Below, piece after piece: positions 53,173-62,315 of a stretch of 64,000 nt of DNA. The stretch is from Prosthecobacter sp. GTDB taxonomy: Bacteria > Verrucomicrobiota > Verrucomicrobiia > Verrucomicrobiales > Verrucomicrobiaceae. Under the pieces are notes generated by a model. That model did not search any database. It was not told the DNA's origin and was given only the letters and a program-made list of their open reading frames with translations. Numbering within the stretch: the first letter of the stretch is position 1; the number at the start of each line of letters is the position of its first letter. Location: assembly GCA_019186985.1 (NCBI GenBank), contig JABARQ010000022.1:1-64000 (forward strand), given 5' to 3'. Both the position numbers and the translations under genes were made by a program.

Positions 53173-53267
53173 GAGCGCCCGGTGGGCCGGCCCTCTTCCA
53201 AGGTGATTTTTGAAATTGCCCGCACCCGGCTTGTGCTGGTAAATTGCCCACCCCCTCCCCGGAAAGC

Positions 53268-54191
53268 ATGCCCGCCACCCGCCTCCCATGCCTCAAAGCA
53301 TTGGTCCCAGTCTTGTGCCTGGGGCTGGCGGGTATTTCCTCGGCCCAGTCCCTGCCCAAGGTGAGCGCCGGCGCGGCCGCAGCCGCCACCCAGGGCAAGT
53401 CCCTGCCCTCCCCGGCCCAGACCCCGACGATCAGCGTGCCCCGGGTCAACGCCCCCACCATGCCGCGCATGGGCTATGCCAGGTATCCCTGGAAGACGGA
53501 CATCGTCGCCACGGTCTTCTGGGTGGGCGAGCAGCCGACGGAAAACAATCCCACGCCCAACGACAAAAGCTCCTGGGACACCGAATGGGTCAAGAATTTC
53601 GGCGGCTATGACGATCCCGACCCCGCCAAGCGCGGCCCGAACTTCTGCCCCCTGGGCTTCACACCCGGGCTCAACCCCTTCTACATCGCCCTGCCCTACA
53701 ACGACTGCCTCGACTACAACTCCCACAAGTCCGAGGCCTCCCGCGTCATCCCGTGGTTCAAGGAGAAGTTCACCCGCTCCGGCAAAAGCGTCCTGCGCGG
53801 CCAGTGGGTCGCCATCCGCTACGGCAACCAGGTCTGCTACGCCCAGTGGGAGGACTGCGGCCCCTTCCTCACGGACGACCACGAGTATGTCTTCGGCAGC
53901 GCCCGCCCCAGGAACAGCAGCAACAACGGCGCCGGCATCGACATCTCCCCCGCCGTGCGCGACTACCTCGGCCTGCGCAGCATGAGCCGCTGCGACTGGC
54001 GCTTTGTCGACGTCAGCGAAGTCCCGCCCGGCCCCTGGCGGAACCTGGGCGCCAACAATCATTTCGTCCGCGCCCAGCAGCAGCAGCGCGTCCAGGACGC
54101 CCAGTCCACGCTGTCCCGCCTCCAGGAGCTGCGCCGCCTGCGCGACCAGTACTTCCAGCAAAACGGCGCGGGCCAGTTCCAGAACCGCTGA
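53268..54191 (+). CDS. Secreted protein of unknown function, 'YPWKTDIVATVFWVGE' type
   Basis: The 307-residue protein has a signal peptide (LPCLKALVPVLCLGLAGISSAQ) and an Ala/Pro-rich spacer. A conserved-looking domain runs from about 65 to 265 (RYPWKTDIVATVFWVGE, NPFYIALPYNDCLD, GQWVAIRYGNQVCYAQWEDCGPF, NGAGIDISPAVRDYLGL, CDWRFVDVSEVPPGPW). The 'GIDISPAVRDYLG...W' part resembles double-psi beta-barrel/expansin-like folds, but I cannot assign it firmly. The last 40 residues are Gln-rich and helical, perhaps a coiled coil. The ATG at 53268 places the signal peptide correctly. Confidence 0.7.
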   Translation: MPATRLPCLKALVPVLCLGLAGISSAQSLPKVSAGAAAAATQGKSLPSPAQTPTISVPRVNAPTMPRMGYARYPWKTDIVATVFWVGEQPTENNPTPNDKSSWDTEWVKNFGGYDDPDPAKRGPNFCPLGFTPGLNPFYIALPYNDCLDYNSHKSEASRVIPWFKEKFTRSGKSVLRGQWVAIRYGNQVCYAQWEDCGPFLTDDHEYVFGSARPRNSSNNGAGIDISPAVRDYLGLRSMSRCDWRFVDVSEVPPGPWRNLGANNHFVRAQQQQRVQDAQSTLSRLQELRRLRDQYFQQNGAGQFQNR

Positions 54192-54205
54192 GCATGGGCG
54201 TGAAA

Positions 54206-54233
54206 AAGCCGCCGGGCATAACCACGGCGGCTT
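54206..54233. terminator. Bidirectional terminator between convergent genes
   Basis: AAGCCGCC at 54206-54213 pairs perfectly with GGCGGCTT at 54226-54233 across a 12-nt loop. A-rich sequence precedes it (GAAAAAG), giving a T-run for the minus-strand transcript. It lies between two converging genes. Confidence 0.7.
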
Positions 54234-54255
54234 CTCAATCCATCCCAGCAAGGGC

Positions 54256-55209
54256 TTACTTGCCCTTGAGGTCGTTGAACATCGCGAAGCCCTGCTCGGG
54301 GGTGAGGCCCTCGTGCACAACGCCACGCACCGCCTTCATCATCGCCACCGGATCCTCGCTCTGGAAGATGTTGCGGCCCATGTCCACGCCCGAGGCGCCC
54401 TGCTGGATCGCGTTGTAGCTCATCTTCAGCGCGTCGAGCTCCGGCAGCTTCTTGCCACCGGCGATCACGATCGGCACCGGGCAGCAGCTGGTGATCGTCT
54501 CAAAGCCCTCGTCCGTGTAGTAGCACTTCACCACATGCGCCCCGAGCTCCGCCATGATGCGCGTCGCCAGGCGGAAATACTGCGCGTTGCGCGCCATCGC
54601 ACGGCCCACGGCCACCACGCCCATCACGGCGATTCCGTAACGGGCGCCCGCATCGACGAGGTCGGTCAGGTTCTTGAGGCTCTGGCGCTCGTAGGCGCTG
54701 CCGATGAACACCTGCACGGCCAGCAGGCTGGCGTTGAGGCGGATGGCCTCCTCGATGTTCAGGGCGGTGGACTCGTTGGACAGAGGCTCGAAGCCGGGGC
54801 GGCCGAACTTGGCCTTCCTGCCGTCGATCTCGCCCTCCCACTCCTCAAACGGGCTGACCATGGAGGTGCCGCCGCTGGCGCGCAGGGCGATGGCCTTCTG
54901 CGTGGAGGCGGGGATGATGCTGCGCTGGATGCCGCGGGTGAGCATGAGGCAGTCGGCGTAGGGCTCCAGCGGGAGGATGGTCTGGTCGACGCGCTCCAGG
55001 CCGGTGGTGGGACCCTGGAAGTAGCCGTGGTCGAAGGCGAGCATGACGGTGCGGCCGTCCTTGGGGTTGAAGACCTTGGAGAGGCGGTTCTTGAGGCCCC
55101 AGTCATACTGGTGGGAGCCCTTGAGGAAGAAGCCGGGGGCCTGCTGGGGCACGTCGGTGAAGTATTCCTTTTCCTTCTTGTCAGCGGCGCTGGTGGTGAT
55201 GTCTGCCAT
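54256..55209 (-). CDS. Class I aldolase, LsrF/FbaB (DeoC/FBA-I) family
   Basis: The 317-residue protein matches the LsrF-like branch: [75 protein letters not shown] (Schiff-base lysine region), [16 protein letters not shown] and [18 protein letters not shown]. LsrF is a thiolase acting on the phosphorylated autoinducer-2 product, while relatives are fructose-bisphosphate aldolases. No other lsr genes are present, so a sugar-phosphate aldolase role is at least as likely. ATG 55209 (MADITTSA) is chosen; the frame is open to 55329. Confidence 0.87.
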   Translation of the reverse strand: MADITTSAADKKEKEYFTDVPQQAPGFFLKGSHQYDWGLKNRLSKVFNPKDGRTVMLAFDHGYFQGPTTGLERVDQTILPLEPYADCLMLTRGIQRSIIPASTQKAIALRASGGTSMVSPFEEWEGEIDGRKAKFGRPGFEPLSNESTALNIEEAIRLNASLLAVQVFIGSAYERQSLKNLTDLVDAGARYGIAVMGVVAVGRAMARNAQYFRLATRIMAELGAHVVKCYYTDEGFETITSCCPVPIVIAGGKKLPELDALKMSYNAIQQGASGVDMGRNIFQSEDPVAMMKAVRGVVHEGLTPEQGFAMFNDLKGK

Positions 55210-55376
55210 GGTCGTGTGGATGGTTAGGTTTGAGGGGCGCGCATAGTGGGCGCGAAACGACGGGGTGCAAGCCTGGAAGCATCCGGCGGATTTCGCTGAA
55301 AGGGCGGCGGCGTCACTCCGGTATGTCATTGCGCCCTTGCAAAGGCGCCCCGGATTTCGTTTCTCTCCCTCCCATC

Positions 55377-56414
55377 ATGAAAAAATACAACGTCGGCATC
55401 ATCGGATATGGCTGGGCGGCGACCGCGCACATTGACGCGATCAACGCCAGCAAGCAGGGTCAGGTCACCGCCATCTACTCCTCACGCCCGCTCGACAGCG
55501 CGGAGCTGAGCGCCAAGCACGGCGGCAAGATCAAGGCCTACCAGGACCTCGACGCCATGCTGGCCGACCCTGACATCCACGTCGTTGACATCACCAGCTA
55601 TCCCAGCCAGCACCGCAACCAGGCCGTGGCCGCCGCCAACGCCAAGAAGCACATCATCCTGGAAAAGCCCATGGCCAACTCCCTCCAGGAAGTCCGTGAA
55701 ATCGCCGCCGCCGCCAAGGCCAACGGCGTCCGCGGCTGCGTCTGCTTCGAGTGCCGCTTCTCCGGCCAGTTCACCGTCACCAAGGCGCTGATCGACCAGG
55801 GCCTGCTCGGCGACCTGCACTACGGCGAAGTCGACTATTACCACGGCATCGGCCCCTGGTACGGCCAGTTCCGCTGGAACACCGGCAAGAAGGACGGCGG
55901 CAGCGCCCTGCTCACCGCCGGCTGCCACGCCCTCGACGCCCTGCTCATGGTCATGGGCGGCGAGGTGGAAAGCGTCACCAGCTTCAGCACCAAGTCGAAG
56001 AGCGACATCTTCGCCCCCTACGAATACGACACCTCCAGCTGCACCCTGGTGAAGTTCAAGAACGGCGCGGTCGGCAAGTGCGCGGCCATCGTGGACTGCC
56101 TCCAGCCCTACTACTTCCACACCCATCTCGTCGGCAGCCAGGGCAGCCTGCTGGACAACAAGTTCCACTCCCACAAGCTGCACACCGACAAGAAGTCCTG
56201 GAGCAGCCTCTCCATGCACATGCTCGACAGCGGTGACGTGGCCGACCACCCCTACCAGACCCAGTTCCAGGCCTTCTTCGACGCCCTCGATGAAAACCGC
56301 GACATGCCTCTGACCAGCTTCCAGGAAAGCCTGCGCAGCTTCGAGGTCATCTTCGCCGCCGACCGCAGTGCCGAGCTCGGCGGCCAGCCGGTGAAGGTCG
56401 GCGACTTGGGCTGA
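55377..56414 (+). CDS. Gfo/Idh/MocA-family oxidoreductase
   Basis: The 345-residue cytosolic protein has the Rossmann motif YNVGIIGYGWAATAHIDAI, the EKP motif KKHIILEKPMANSL, and GGSALLTAGCHALDALLMVMGG, the usual G-G-x-x-x-D-x-x-x-H active-site helix in a slightly altered form. It probably dehydrogenates a sugar or inositol derivative. ATG 55377 (MKKYN) is preferred over the frame's earlier opening at 55230, which would overlap the region before the divergent aldolase gene. A strong terminator follows at 56459. Confidence 0.87.
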   Translation: MKKYNVGIIGYGWAATAHIDAINASKQGQVTAIYSSRPLDSAELSAKHGGKIKAYQDLDAMLADPDIHVVDITSYPSQHRNQAVAAANAKKHIILEKPMANSLQEVREIAAAAKANGVRGCVCFECRFSGQFTVTKALIDQGLLGDLHYGEVDYYHGIGPWYGQFRWNTGKKDGGSALLTAGCHALDALLMVMGGEVESVTSFSTKSKSDIFAPYEYDTSSCTLVKFKNGAVGKCAAIVDCLQPYYFHTHLVGSQGSLLDNKFHSHKLHTDKKSWSSLSMHMLDSGDVADHPYQTQFQAFFDALDENRDMPLTSFQESLRSFEVIFAADRSAELGGQPVKVGDLG

Positions 56415-56458
56415 ACAGGCCAGCCGGGAACCACCTCCCTCTCCGCCATCCAACCTCG

Positions 56459-56488
56459 GGGCAGGCCGCCAGGCCTGCCCTGCTTTTT
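56459..56488 (+). terminator. Intrinsic terminator after the Gfo/Idh/MocA gene
   Basis: GGGCAGGCC at 56459-56467 pairs perfectly with GGCCTGCCC at 56472-56480 over a 4-nt loop and is followed by TGCTTTTT. This is the clearest intrinsic terminator in the window. Confidence 0.85.
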
Positions 56489-56602
56489 GGTACGGCCTGA
56501 CGGCCACACCCCCGCGCCCCAGGAGATAATTTCGCCCGCGATTTGCGCGGCTTCCGGGGCGTGCTAGGCTGCTCCTCCACCTCCAATTCGAACGAACACC
56601 TC

Positions 56603-58018
56603 ATGGGCAAGACACTATTCGCCAAAGTCTGGGAATCTCACGCCGTCGGCAAACTCGCAAACGGCCAAACACAGCTGCTGATCGACACCCATCTCGTCCA
56701 TGAAGTGACCAGCCCCCAGGCCTTCGGCATGCTCCGCGACCTCGGCCTGAAGGTGGCCTACCCGCACCGCACCTTCGCCACCGTGGATCACATCGTCCCG
56801 ACCGACAGCCAGGTGTCCCCCTTCGCCGATCCCCTGGCCGAGGCCATGATCCAGGAGCTGAACAAGAACGCCCGGGAATCCGGCATCACCTACTTCAGCC
56901 TCGCCAGCGGCAAGCAGGGCATCGTCCACGTCGTCGGCCCTGAGCAGGGCATCACCCAGCCCGGCAACACCATCGCCTGTGGCGACTCCCACACCGCCAC
57001 CCACGGGGCTTTCGGCGCCATCGCCTTCGGCATCGGCACCACCCAGGTGCGTGACATCCTGGCCACCCAGACCATGGCGCTGAGCCCGATGAAGGTCCGC
57101 CGCATCAACGTCGACGGCCGCCTCCGCCCCGGCGTCTATGCCAAGGACGTCATCCTGCACATCATCCGCCTGCTTGGCGCCAACGGCGGCATCGGCTTCG
57201 CCTATGAATTCGGCGGCAGCCTCTTCGACAGCTTCACGATGGAGGAGCGCATGACCGTCTGCAACATGGCCATCGAAGGCGGCGCCCGCTGCGGCTATGT
57301 CAACCCGGACGAAAAGACCTTCGAATACCTCAAGGGCCGCCCCTACTCGCCGAAGGGCGCCGAATGGGACGCCACCGTCGAAAAATGGCGCGCCGTGGCC
57401 TCCGACAAGGACTGCGTCTATGACGATGTGGTGAACATCAAGGCCGAGGACATCCCGCCCACCGTCACCTGGGGCGTCAGCCCCGACCAGGCCGTTGCCG
57501 TCACTGAAAACGTGCCCTCCCCCGATGACGCCAAAACCGCCACCCAGCGCGAGTCCATCGAGGACGCCCTCAAATACATGAAGCTCAGCGCCGGCGCCCC
57601 GATCAAGGGCACCAAGATCGACGTGGCCTTCATCGGTTCCTGCACCAACGGCCGCCTGAGCGACTTCCGTGAAGTGGCCAAGTTTGTCAAAGGCCGCAAA
57701 GTCGCCCCCGGAGTCAAGGCCATCGTCGTTCCCGGCAGCCAGATCGTTGACACCCTGGCCCGCCAGGAAGGCCTCGACAAGATCTTCGACGAAGCCGGCT
57801 TTGAATGGCGCGGCGCAGGCTGCTCGATGTGCCTGGCCATGAACCCGGACAAGCTTGTTGGTGACCAGCTCTGCGCCTCTTCTTCCAACCGCAATTTCAA
57901 GGGCCGCCAGGGCAGCCCCACCGGACGCACGGTGCTGATGAGCCCCGTCATGGTCGCCGCCGCCGCCCTCACCGGCAGCATCGCCGACGCCCGCGAGGTT
58001 TTCGCCATCGCCGGCTGA
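56603..58018 (+). CDS. leuC: 3-isopropylmalate dehydratase large subunit
   Basis: With LeuD it isomerises 2-isopropylmalate to 3-isopropylmalate in leucine synthesis, using a 4Fe-4S cluster. Typical stretches: [59 protein letters not shown], and the cluster cysteines in [13 protein letters not shown] and [16 protein letters not shown] 56603 (MGKTLFAK) gives 471 residues, the family length; the frame is open from 56543. leuD is not adjacent. Confidence 0.96.
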   Translation: MGKTLFAKVWESHAVGKLANGQTQLLIDTHLVHEVTSPQAFGMLRDLGLKVAYPHRTFATVDHIVPTDSQVSPFADPLAEAMIQELNKNARESGITYFSLASGKQGIVHVVGPEQGITQPGNTIACGDSHTATHGAFGAIAFGIGTTQVRDILATQTMALSPMKVRRINVDGRLRPGVYAKDVILHIIRLLGANGGIGFAYEFGGSLFDSFTMEERMTVCNMAIEGGARCGYVNPDEKTFEYLKGRPYSPKGAEWDATVEKWRAVASDKDCVYDDVVNIKAEDIPPTVTWGVSPDQAVAVTENVPSPDDAKTATQRESIEDALKYMKLSAGAPIKGTKIDVAFIGSCTNGRLSDFREVAKFVKGRKVAPGVKAIVVPGSQIVDTLARQEGLDKIFDEAGFEWRGAGCSMCLAMNPDKLVGDQLCASSSNRNFKGRQGSPTGRTVLMSPVMVAAAALTGSIADAREVFAIAG

Positions 58019-58060
58019 TCCGGCGCAGGTTTGTTTCCTGTTTCTCGCTTCCTCTCCGCG

Positions 58061-58088
58061 CCCTGGGACTCCCGGACGAGTCTCAGGG
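58061..58088. terminator. Hairpin between convergent leuC and menB
   Basis: CCCTGGGACTC at 58061-58071 pairs with GAGTCTCAGGG at 58078-58088, one G-T pair in eleven. It has no T-run and overlaps the menB stop codon region, so termination is only a possibility. Confidence 0.45.
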
Positions 58089-58895
58089 CAGGCGGCGGAA
58101 CTTCTTGAAGTTCGGCTTCCGCTTCTCGACAAAGGCCGTCTTTCCTTCCTTGGCCTCCTCGCTCATGTAGTAGAGCAGGGTGGCGTTGCCGGCGAGGTCA
58201 AGCAGGCCCATCTGGCCGTCGCAGTCAGCATTCAGCGCCGCCTTAAGGCAGCGCAGCGCCAGCGGTGAATGCTGCAGCATCTCACGGCACCATCGCAGGG
58301 TCTCCTCCTCCAGCTCGGCCAGCGGCACCACGGTGTTCACCAGGCCCATCTCCAGAGCCTGCTTCGCGTCATACTGGCGGCAGAGATACCAGATCTCACG
58401 CGCCTTCTTCTGCCCCACGATGCGCGCCAGGTAGCTGGAGCCGAGACCGCCGTCGAAACTGCCGACCTTGGGGCCGGTCTGACCGAAGCGGGCGTTGTCC
58501 GCAGCAATCGTGAGGTCGCAGACCACATGCAGCACATGACCGCCGCCAATGGCGTAACCGGCCACCATGGCGACCACCGGCTTCGGCAGGGTGCGGATCT
58601 TGCGCTGGACGTCGAGGATGTTCAGACGCGGAACGCCGTCGTCGCCAATGTAGCCAGCGTTGCCCCGAACCTTCTGGTCGCCGCCGGAGCAGAAGGCCTT
58701 GTCGCCCTCGCCGCAGAGGATGATGACGCCCACGTCCTCGTCCTCATGCAGCAGATCGAGCGCGGTGAGCATCTCCTTCACCGTCTGCGGGCGGAAGGCG
58801 TTGCGCACCTCGGGACGGTTGATGGTGAGCTTGCCGATGCCGTCCTCGGTTTTCTCAAGCTTGATGTCCTTGAAGGTCTTGATCGTGGTCCACAT
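58083..58895 (-). CDS. menB: 1,4-dihydroxy-2-naphthoyl-CoA synthase
   Basis: It closes the naphthoquinone ring in menaquinone synthesis. This crotonase-fold enzyme has the MenB hallmarks [15 protein letters not shown] (oxyanion hole and bicarbonate-site region), [25 protein letters not shown], and [20 protein letters not shown]. The C-terminus KKPNFKKF-like ([14 protein letters not shown]) is also typical. ATG 58895 ([15 protein letters not shown]) gives 270 residues; the frame is open to 58973. Other men genes are not adjacent. Confidence 0.93.
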   Translation of the reverse strand: MWTTIKTFKDIKLEKTEDGIGKLTINRPEVRNAFRPQTVKEMLTALDLLHEDEDVGVIILCGEGDKAFCSGGDQKVRGNAGYIGDDGVPRLNILDVQRKIRTLPKPVVAMVAGYAIGGGHVLHVVCDLTIAADNARFGQTGPKVGSFDGGLGSSYLARIVGQKKAREIWYLCRQYDAKQALEMGLVNTVVPLAELEEETLRWCREMLQHSPLALRCLKAALNADCDGQMGLLDLAGNATLLYYMSEEAKEGKTAFVEKRKPNFKKFRRLP

Positions 58896-59002
58896 GGCGA
58901 CGGGGGAGTGAGTTGACGATGGTTGACGGTTGTTGGCAATGGTTGAAGGCGGAGGGAAAAACCCGCCCTGCAAACCACCGCCAACGGCCAGGGGATTTAC
59001 GC

Positions 59003-59917
59003 TCAGAAGCTCGTGTAGCGCTGCAATTCCGTCAGGCGCCCGGTCACGTCGGCCAGCGTCACCTTCTGGAGACGGTGGGTGCTGAAGGCCTCGCAGGTGT
59101 AGCTGGCGGTGACGCTGCCATGGACGACGGCCTGGCGCAGGTCCGCAAAGCCGGGCTTGGTCCTGCCCTGGGCCGAAAGCCAGCCCGCCATGCCGCCGAG
59201 GAAGCTGTCACCGGCGCCGGTCGGGTCGAAGACGGAGTCGAGCGGATAGGCGGAGCAGGAGAAGAACTCCTCGGGCTTCTCGCCAAACAGGTAGCTGCCA
59301 TGCTCGCCACGCTTCACGACGACGAAACGCGGCCCCTTCTCCTGAAGCCTGCGCCCGGCCTCGACCAGGTTGGTGGTACGGGCGAACTCCTTGGCCTCGC
59401 CGTCGTTGATCACCAGCAGGTCGATCTTCTTCAGCACGTCATGCAGGCGCTCGTTGGCGATGTTGATCCAGAGATCCATCGTGTCGGCGACCACGAAGTC
59501 GGCGCCCTGGCACTGCTCCAGGGTTTGAAGCTGGTTGTCGGGGCTCATGTTCGCCAGCACGGCGATCTTGGCGCCGGCGGCGGCGGCGGGCAGCTTCGGC
59601 GTCCAGCTTTCCAGCACGTTGATGCCGACGGCGTGCGTCGTGCGGTTGTTCATGTCCTCATGGTACTCACCCGTCCAGGTGAAGGAGGCGCCGCTGCTGC
59701 GCTCCAGGCCTTCCAGCGTGATGCCCTTGCTGTTGAGAAGCTTCAGATGGGCCTCGGGAAAGTCGTGTCCGATGATGCCCACCAGGTGCACGGGCTGGGT
59801 GAAGATGCTCGCTGCCAGGGCGGCATAGGCGGCCGAACCTCCAAGCAGGTTGTCCTGAGAATCCTGCGGGGTTTTGACGTTGTCCAGGGCGACGGTTCCG
59901 GCGATGACGACTGACAT
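59003..59917 (-). CDS. PfkB-family carbohydrate kinase
   Basis: The 304-residue protein has an N-terminal [14 protein letters not shown] substrate-binding region and the C-terminal PfkB signature [17 protein letters not shown] with the catalytic aspartate. [11 protein letters not shown] and [14 protein letters not shown] are further family segments. The shape is closest to adenosine/ribokinase-like members of about 300 residues; the sugar or nucleoside substrate cannot be decided. ATG 59917 ([12 protein letters not shown]) is chosen over the frame opening at 60043. It is in line with menB, 107 bp upstream of it, and divergent from the OmpA-like gene. Confidence 0.88.
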   Translation of the reverse strand: MSVVIAGTVALDNVKTPQDSQDNLLGGSAAYAALAASIFTQPVHLVGIIGHDFPEAHLKLLNSKGITLEGLERSSGASFTWTGEYHEDMNNRTTHAVGINVLESWTPKLPAAAAGAKIAVLANMSPDNQLQTLEQCQGADFVVADTMDLWINIANERLHDVLKKIDLLVINDGEAKEFARTTNLVEAGRRLQEKGPRFVVVKRGEHGSYLFGEKPEEFFSCSAYPLDSVFDPTGAGDSFLGGMAGWLSAQGRTKPGFADLRQAVVHGSVTASYTCEAFSTHRLQKVTLADVTGRLTELQRYTSF

Positions 59918-60057
59918 GATGTTGGAGCGTTTGTTAGGAGATGTGAAGGAAGGATTCCCTGCTTGCCTCCACCGGCCGCTGGGGAAAGAATCGCGGCGCG
60001 GAGGGGCGCGGAGTATCCGTGGTCGCTCCGGTGTGTCAATCACTCATCCCTGCCGCC

Positions 60058-61326
60058 ATGCGCTTCACCATCCTGCTCTTCTTCATCGCGCTGATGCCGG
60101 TGATGATGCTGGCCCACTGGTGGGATTTTGAGGAGAACGGCCAGCCAGCCCTGAGGCGTGAGGTGGAGAAGGTCCTGAGTGAAGCAGGCATCGAGGGAGC
60201 AACGGTGGATCTGCGCTACCTGGACCTTTCCGTCGGAGGCAATGCACCGGATGAAGCCGCGGTACAAAAGGTGGTTGGCGGCCTGTCCGCCCTCCGCGGC
60301 CTGCGCCTGGCCTCGAACCGCATCATCATCCCGGCAAGAATCAGGGCCCGCCTGGACAAAAGCCGCCTGCTTCTCGAAGGCTGGATGCCTGACAGCGCGG
60401 CCGTCGCCAGCCTGGCCGCCGTGTTCAAGGTCATGCGGCCTGACCTGACCATCGATGCACAGGCCATGGCCACCTCGGCGCTGGTCAGGCTGCCCGAGGG
60501 TGAAAGCCTGCCGCTCACCGAGTCCAGCCCGATGCTCCAGCCGGTCATCGAAGCCCTTCAGGTCCCCTCCAGGCTTTCCATCAGGCGTGAAAAGGACAGT
60601 CTTGTCGTGGAGGGCATGCTGCCCGCGCCCAAGCTGCGTGACGCCGTTCTCGAAGCCGTCCGCTCAGGCCCTCACCAGCTGACCGTGGCGGCCGATCAGC
60701 TCAGGATCAGCCGCCACGCCCTCGCAGCTCCCTTCACCATGGAATCCATGCTGCCGGACTTCCTGCGCAGCTTCTACGGCACCATCGCGCCCGGCGACTT
60801 CAGCATTCAGGCCGACGAAAACCCACGCCTCTCCGCCAACGCCACCCGGTCGCTGGAAAGCACCTGGCTCGGCCTGCTGCGTCCGCTGACACGGGGCCGC
60901 CGGGCCGACCTGACCCTCACCTACTTCCCCTCCACCCTTCATTTCCCAGGACGCCGCCTGGAAACCTCGCTGCCCCCGGAGATGCTAGAGGATGTCCAGG
61001 CCCAGGTCGCCGGACAATACTTCTCCTTCCCTGCCAACAGCAGCACCCTCGCCTCCGCCGAACAGGCCAGGCTCGCCTCCATCGTCCCCGCCCTGCTCAT
61101 GGCCGGACCCGCCCTCAAGCTCGTGGTCGGCGGTCATCCCGATCCGGCGGGCGACCTTCAGTCCGAACGGACCCTGGCCCGCCGCCGGGCCGAACAGGTG
61201 GTCTCCTTCCTCATCGAACAAGGAGCGCCTTCCTCCGACATGAAGGCCATCGCCTTCGATCCTGTGCCCGCAGGCGGGAAGCATGCGCCGGCCCAGCCTT
61301 CCAGCGTCGAGATCCTGATCCAATGA
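60058..61326 (+). CDS. OmpA-like domain protein, membrane-anchored
   Basis: The 422-residue protein begins with one hydrophobic segment (FTILLFFIALMPVMMLAHWW), likely an uncleaved anchor or signal. The middle (about 35-300) has two or three BON-like alpha/beta units (REVEKVLSEAGIEGATVDLRYLDLSVGG; LRGLRLASNRIIIP). The C-terminal 100 residues are OmpA-like (YFSFPANSSTLASAEQARLASIVPALLMAGPALKLVVGGHPDP, RTLARRRAEQVVSFLIEQGAP), a peptidoglycan-binding fold. It probably sits at the cell wall. The next gene starts 17 bp later on the same strand, so the two may form an operon. Confidence 0.78.
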   Translation: MRFTILLFFIALMPVMMLAHWWDFEENGQPALRREVEKVLSEAGIEGATVDLRYLDLSVGGNAPDEAAVQKVVGGLSALRGLRLASNRIIIPARIRARLDKSRLLLEGWMPDSAAVASLAAVFKVMRPDLTIDAQAMATSALVRLPEGESLPLTESSPMLQPVIEALQVPSRLSIRREKDSLVVEGMLPAPKLRDAVLEAVRSGPHQLTVAADQLRISRHALAAPFTMESMLPDFLRSFYGTIAPGDFSIQADENPRLSANATRSLESTWLGLLRPLTRGRRADLTLTYFPSTLHFPGRRLETSLPPEMLEDVQAQVAGQYFSFPANSSTLASAEQARLASIVPALLMAGPALKLVVGGHPDPAGDLQSERTLARRRAEQVVSFLIEQGAPSSDMKAIAFDPVPAGGKHAPAQPSSVEILIQ

Positions 61327-61342
61327 TTCCGCCCCCCCTCCC

Positions 61343-62314
61343 ATGAAGATCGAGCTCAACTCCCTCGACTCCGAACCCCTCCTCTACTTCCTGCTGCACA
61401 GCGGGACGTTTGTGCTCGGCCTGGGATCCGCCTTCTTCCTTCTCGGCATCGCCATGGGCGCCGCCATCTGGGGGCGCTACAAGCGCCAGCTCAGGAACGC
61501 CCGCTCGGAAAACATCGGACACCTGGAGGAGATTGCGATGCTGAAGCGCCGCCTGGCCGAACAAAATGTTCGGCCTCCCAGCCAGCCGCTCACCCCGCCC
61601 GGCCTGCTCACCGAGGTCCTGCCCGATGTCGGCGACCTGATGCTTGACCGCCCGGCGGTGGAGGAACGCAGGGAGCCCGGCAGGCCCCTGAACGGCAACG
61701 GCAGCGCACCGCCCGCCTTGAAGCCGCGCCAGATGCCCCTGCTCAACACGGTTTCCGCAGCACCGACCCGCCCATCCATCACCCCCACACCCCCCGTCAA
61801 GGAGGAGCCGGATGTCCCCGACGTCGCCCCCTTCGACTTCCTGATTGGCGGACCGGACCCCGCTCCACCTCCGGCCGACATCGCAGCCCCGGCAGACCTC
61901 TCCGCCCCGGAAATGCTTTCCTCGCTGGCCGCCATCGTCAAAGCCCAGGCCGCGCCGCCGCCGTCTTCCGCCCTGCTGCCCGATCTGCCGGACATCGACG
62001 AAACAACGGAAGACCGGCCCATCTCCGGCCCGCTTCCCTCGAAACCCGAGTTCGATCCTGACCTGGGTCTGGTGTTCAAGCAGGCTCCGGAGGAATCCGA
62101 TGACCTGACCCAGATCAAGGGCGTGTCGCCCCAGATCGCACGCAAGCTGCAGGAATTTGGCATCCACACCTTCGCCCAGATCGCCTCCTGGGAGGAAAGG
62201 CAGGTCCGCGAACTGTCAAACCGCCTGGCCTTCAAGGACCGCATCCAGCGCGAAAGGTGGGTCGAGCAGGCCCGCTCCCTGAACGAGGCGAAGCCCGAGC
62301 CTAGCGATCGATGA
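61343..62314 (+). CDS. Membrane protein with Pro-rich linker and helix-hairpin-helix tail
   Basis: The 323-residue protein has one N-terminal transmembrane helix (GTFVLGLGSAFFLLGIAMGAAIWG). A short coiled segment follows (RSENIGHLEEIAMLKRRLAEQ), then a Pro/Ala-rich linker (about 75-240). The C-terminal 65 residues match a helix-hairpin-helix domain (DDLTQIKGVSPQIARKLQEFGIHTFAQIASW, ELSNRLAFKDRI). Such domains bind DNA or RNA in other proteins; here attachment to the membrane is unusual. It follows the OmpA-like gene by 16 bp and ends 1 bp from the convergent DUF1501 gene. Confidence 0.72.
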   Translation: MKIELNSLDSEPLLYFLLHSGTFVLGLGSAFFLLGIAMGAAIWGRYKRQLRNARSENIGHLEEIAMLKRRLAEQNVRPPSQPLTPPGLLTEVLPDVGDLMLDRPAVEERREPGRPLNGNGSAPPALKPRQMPLLNTVSAAPTRPSITPTPPVKEEPDVPDVAPFDFLIGGPDPAPPPADIAAPADLSAPEMLSSLAAIVKAQAAPPPSSALLPDLPDIDETTEDRPISGPLPSKPEFDPDLGLVFKQAPEESDDLTQIKGVSPQIARKLQEFGIHTFAQIASWEERQVRELSNRLAFKDRIQRERWVEQARSLNEAKPEPSDR

Positions 62315-62315
62315 A

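Noticed and set aside
54256..55209. Assignment of the aldolase as LsrF of autoinducer-2 breakdown
   Set aside because: No lsr transporter, kinase or regulator is in the window, so the specific name is not justified.
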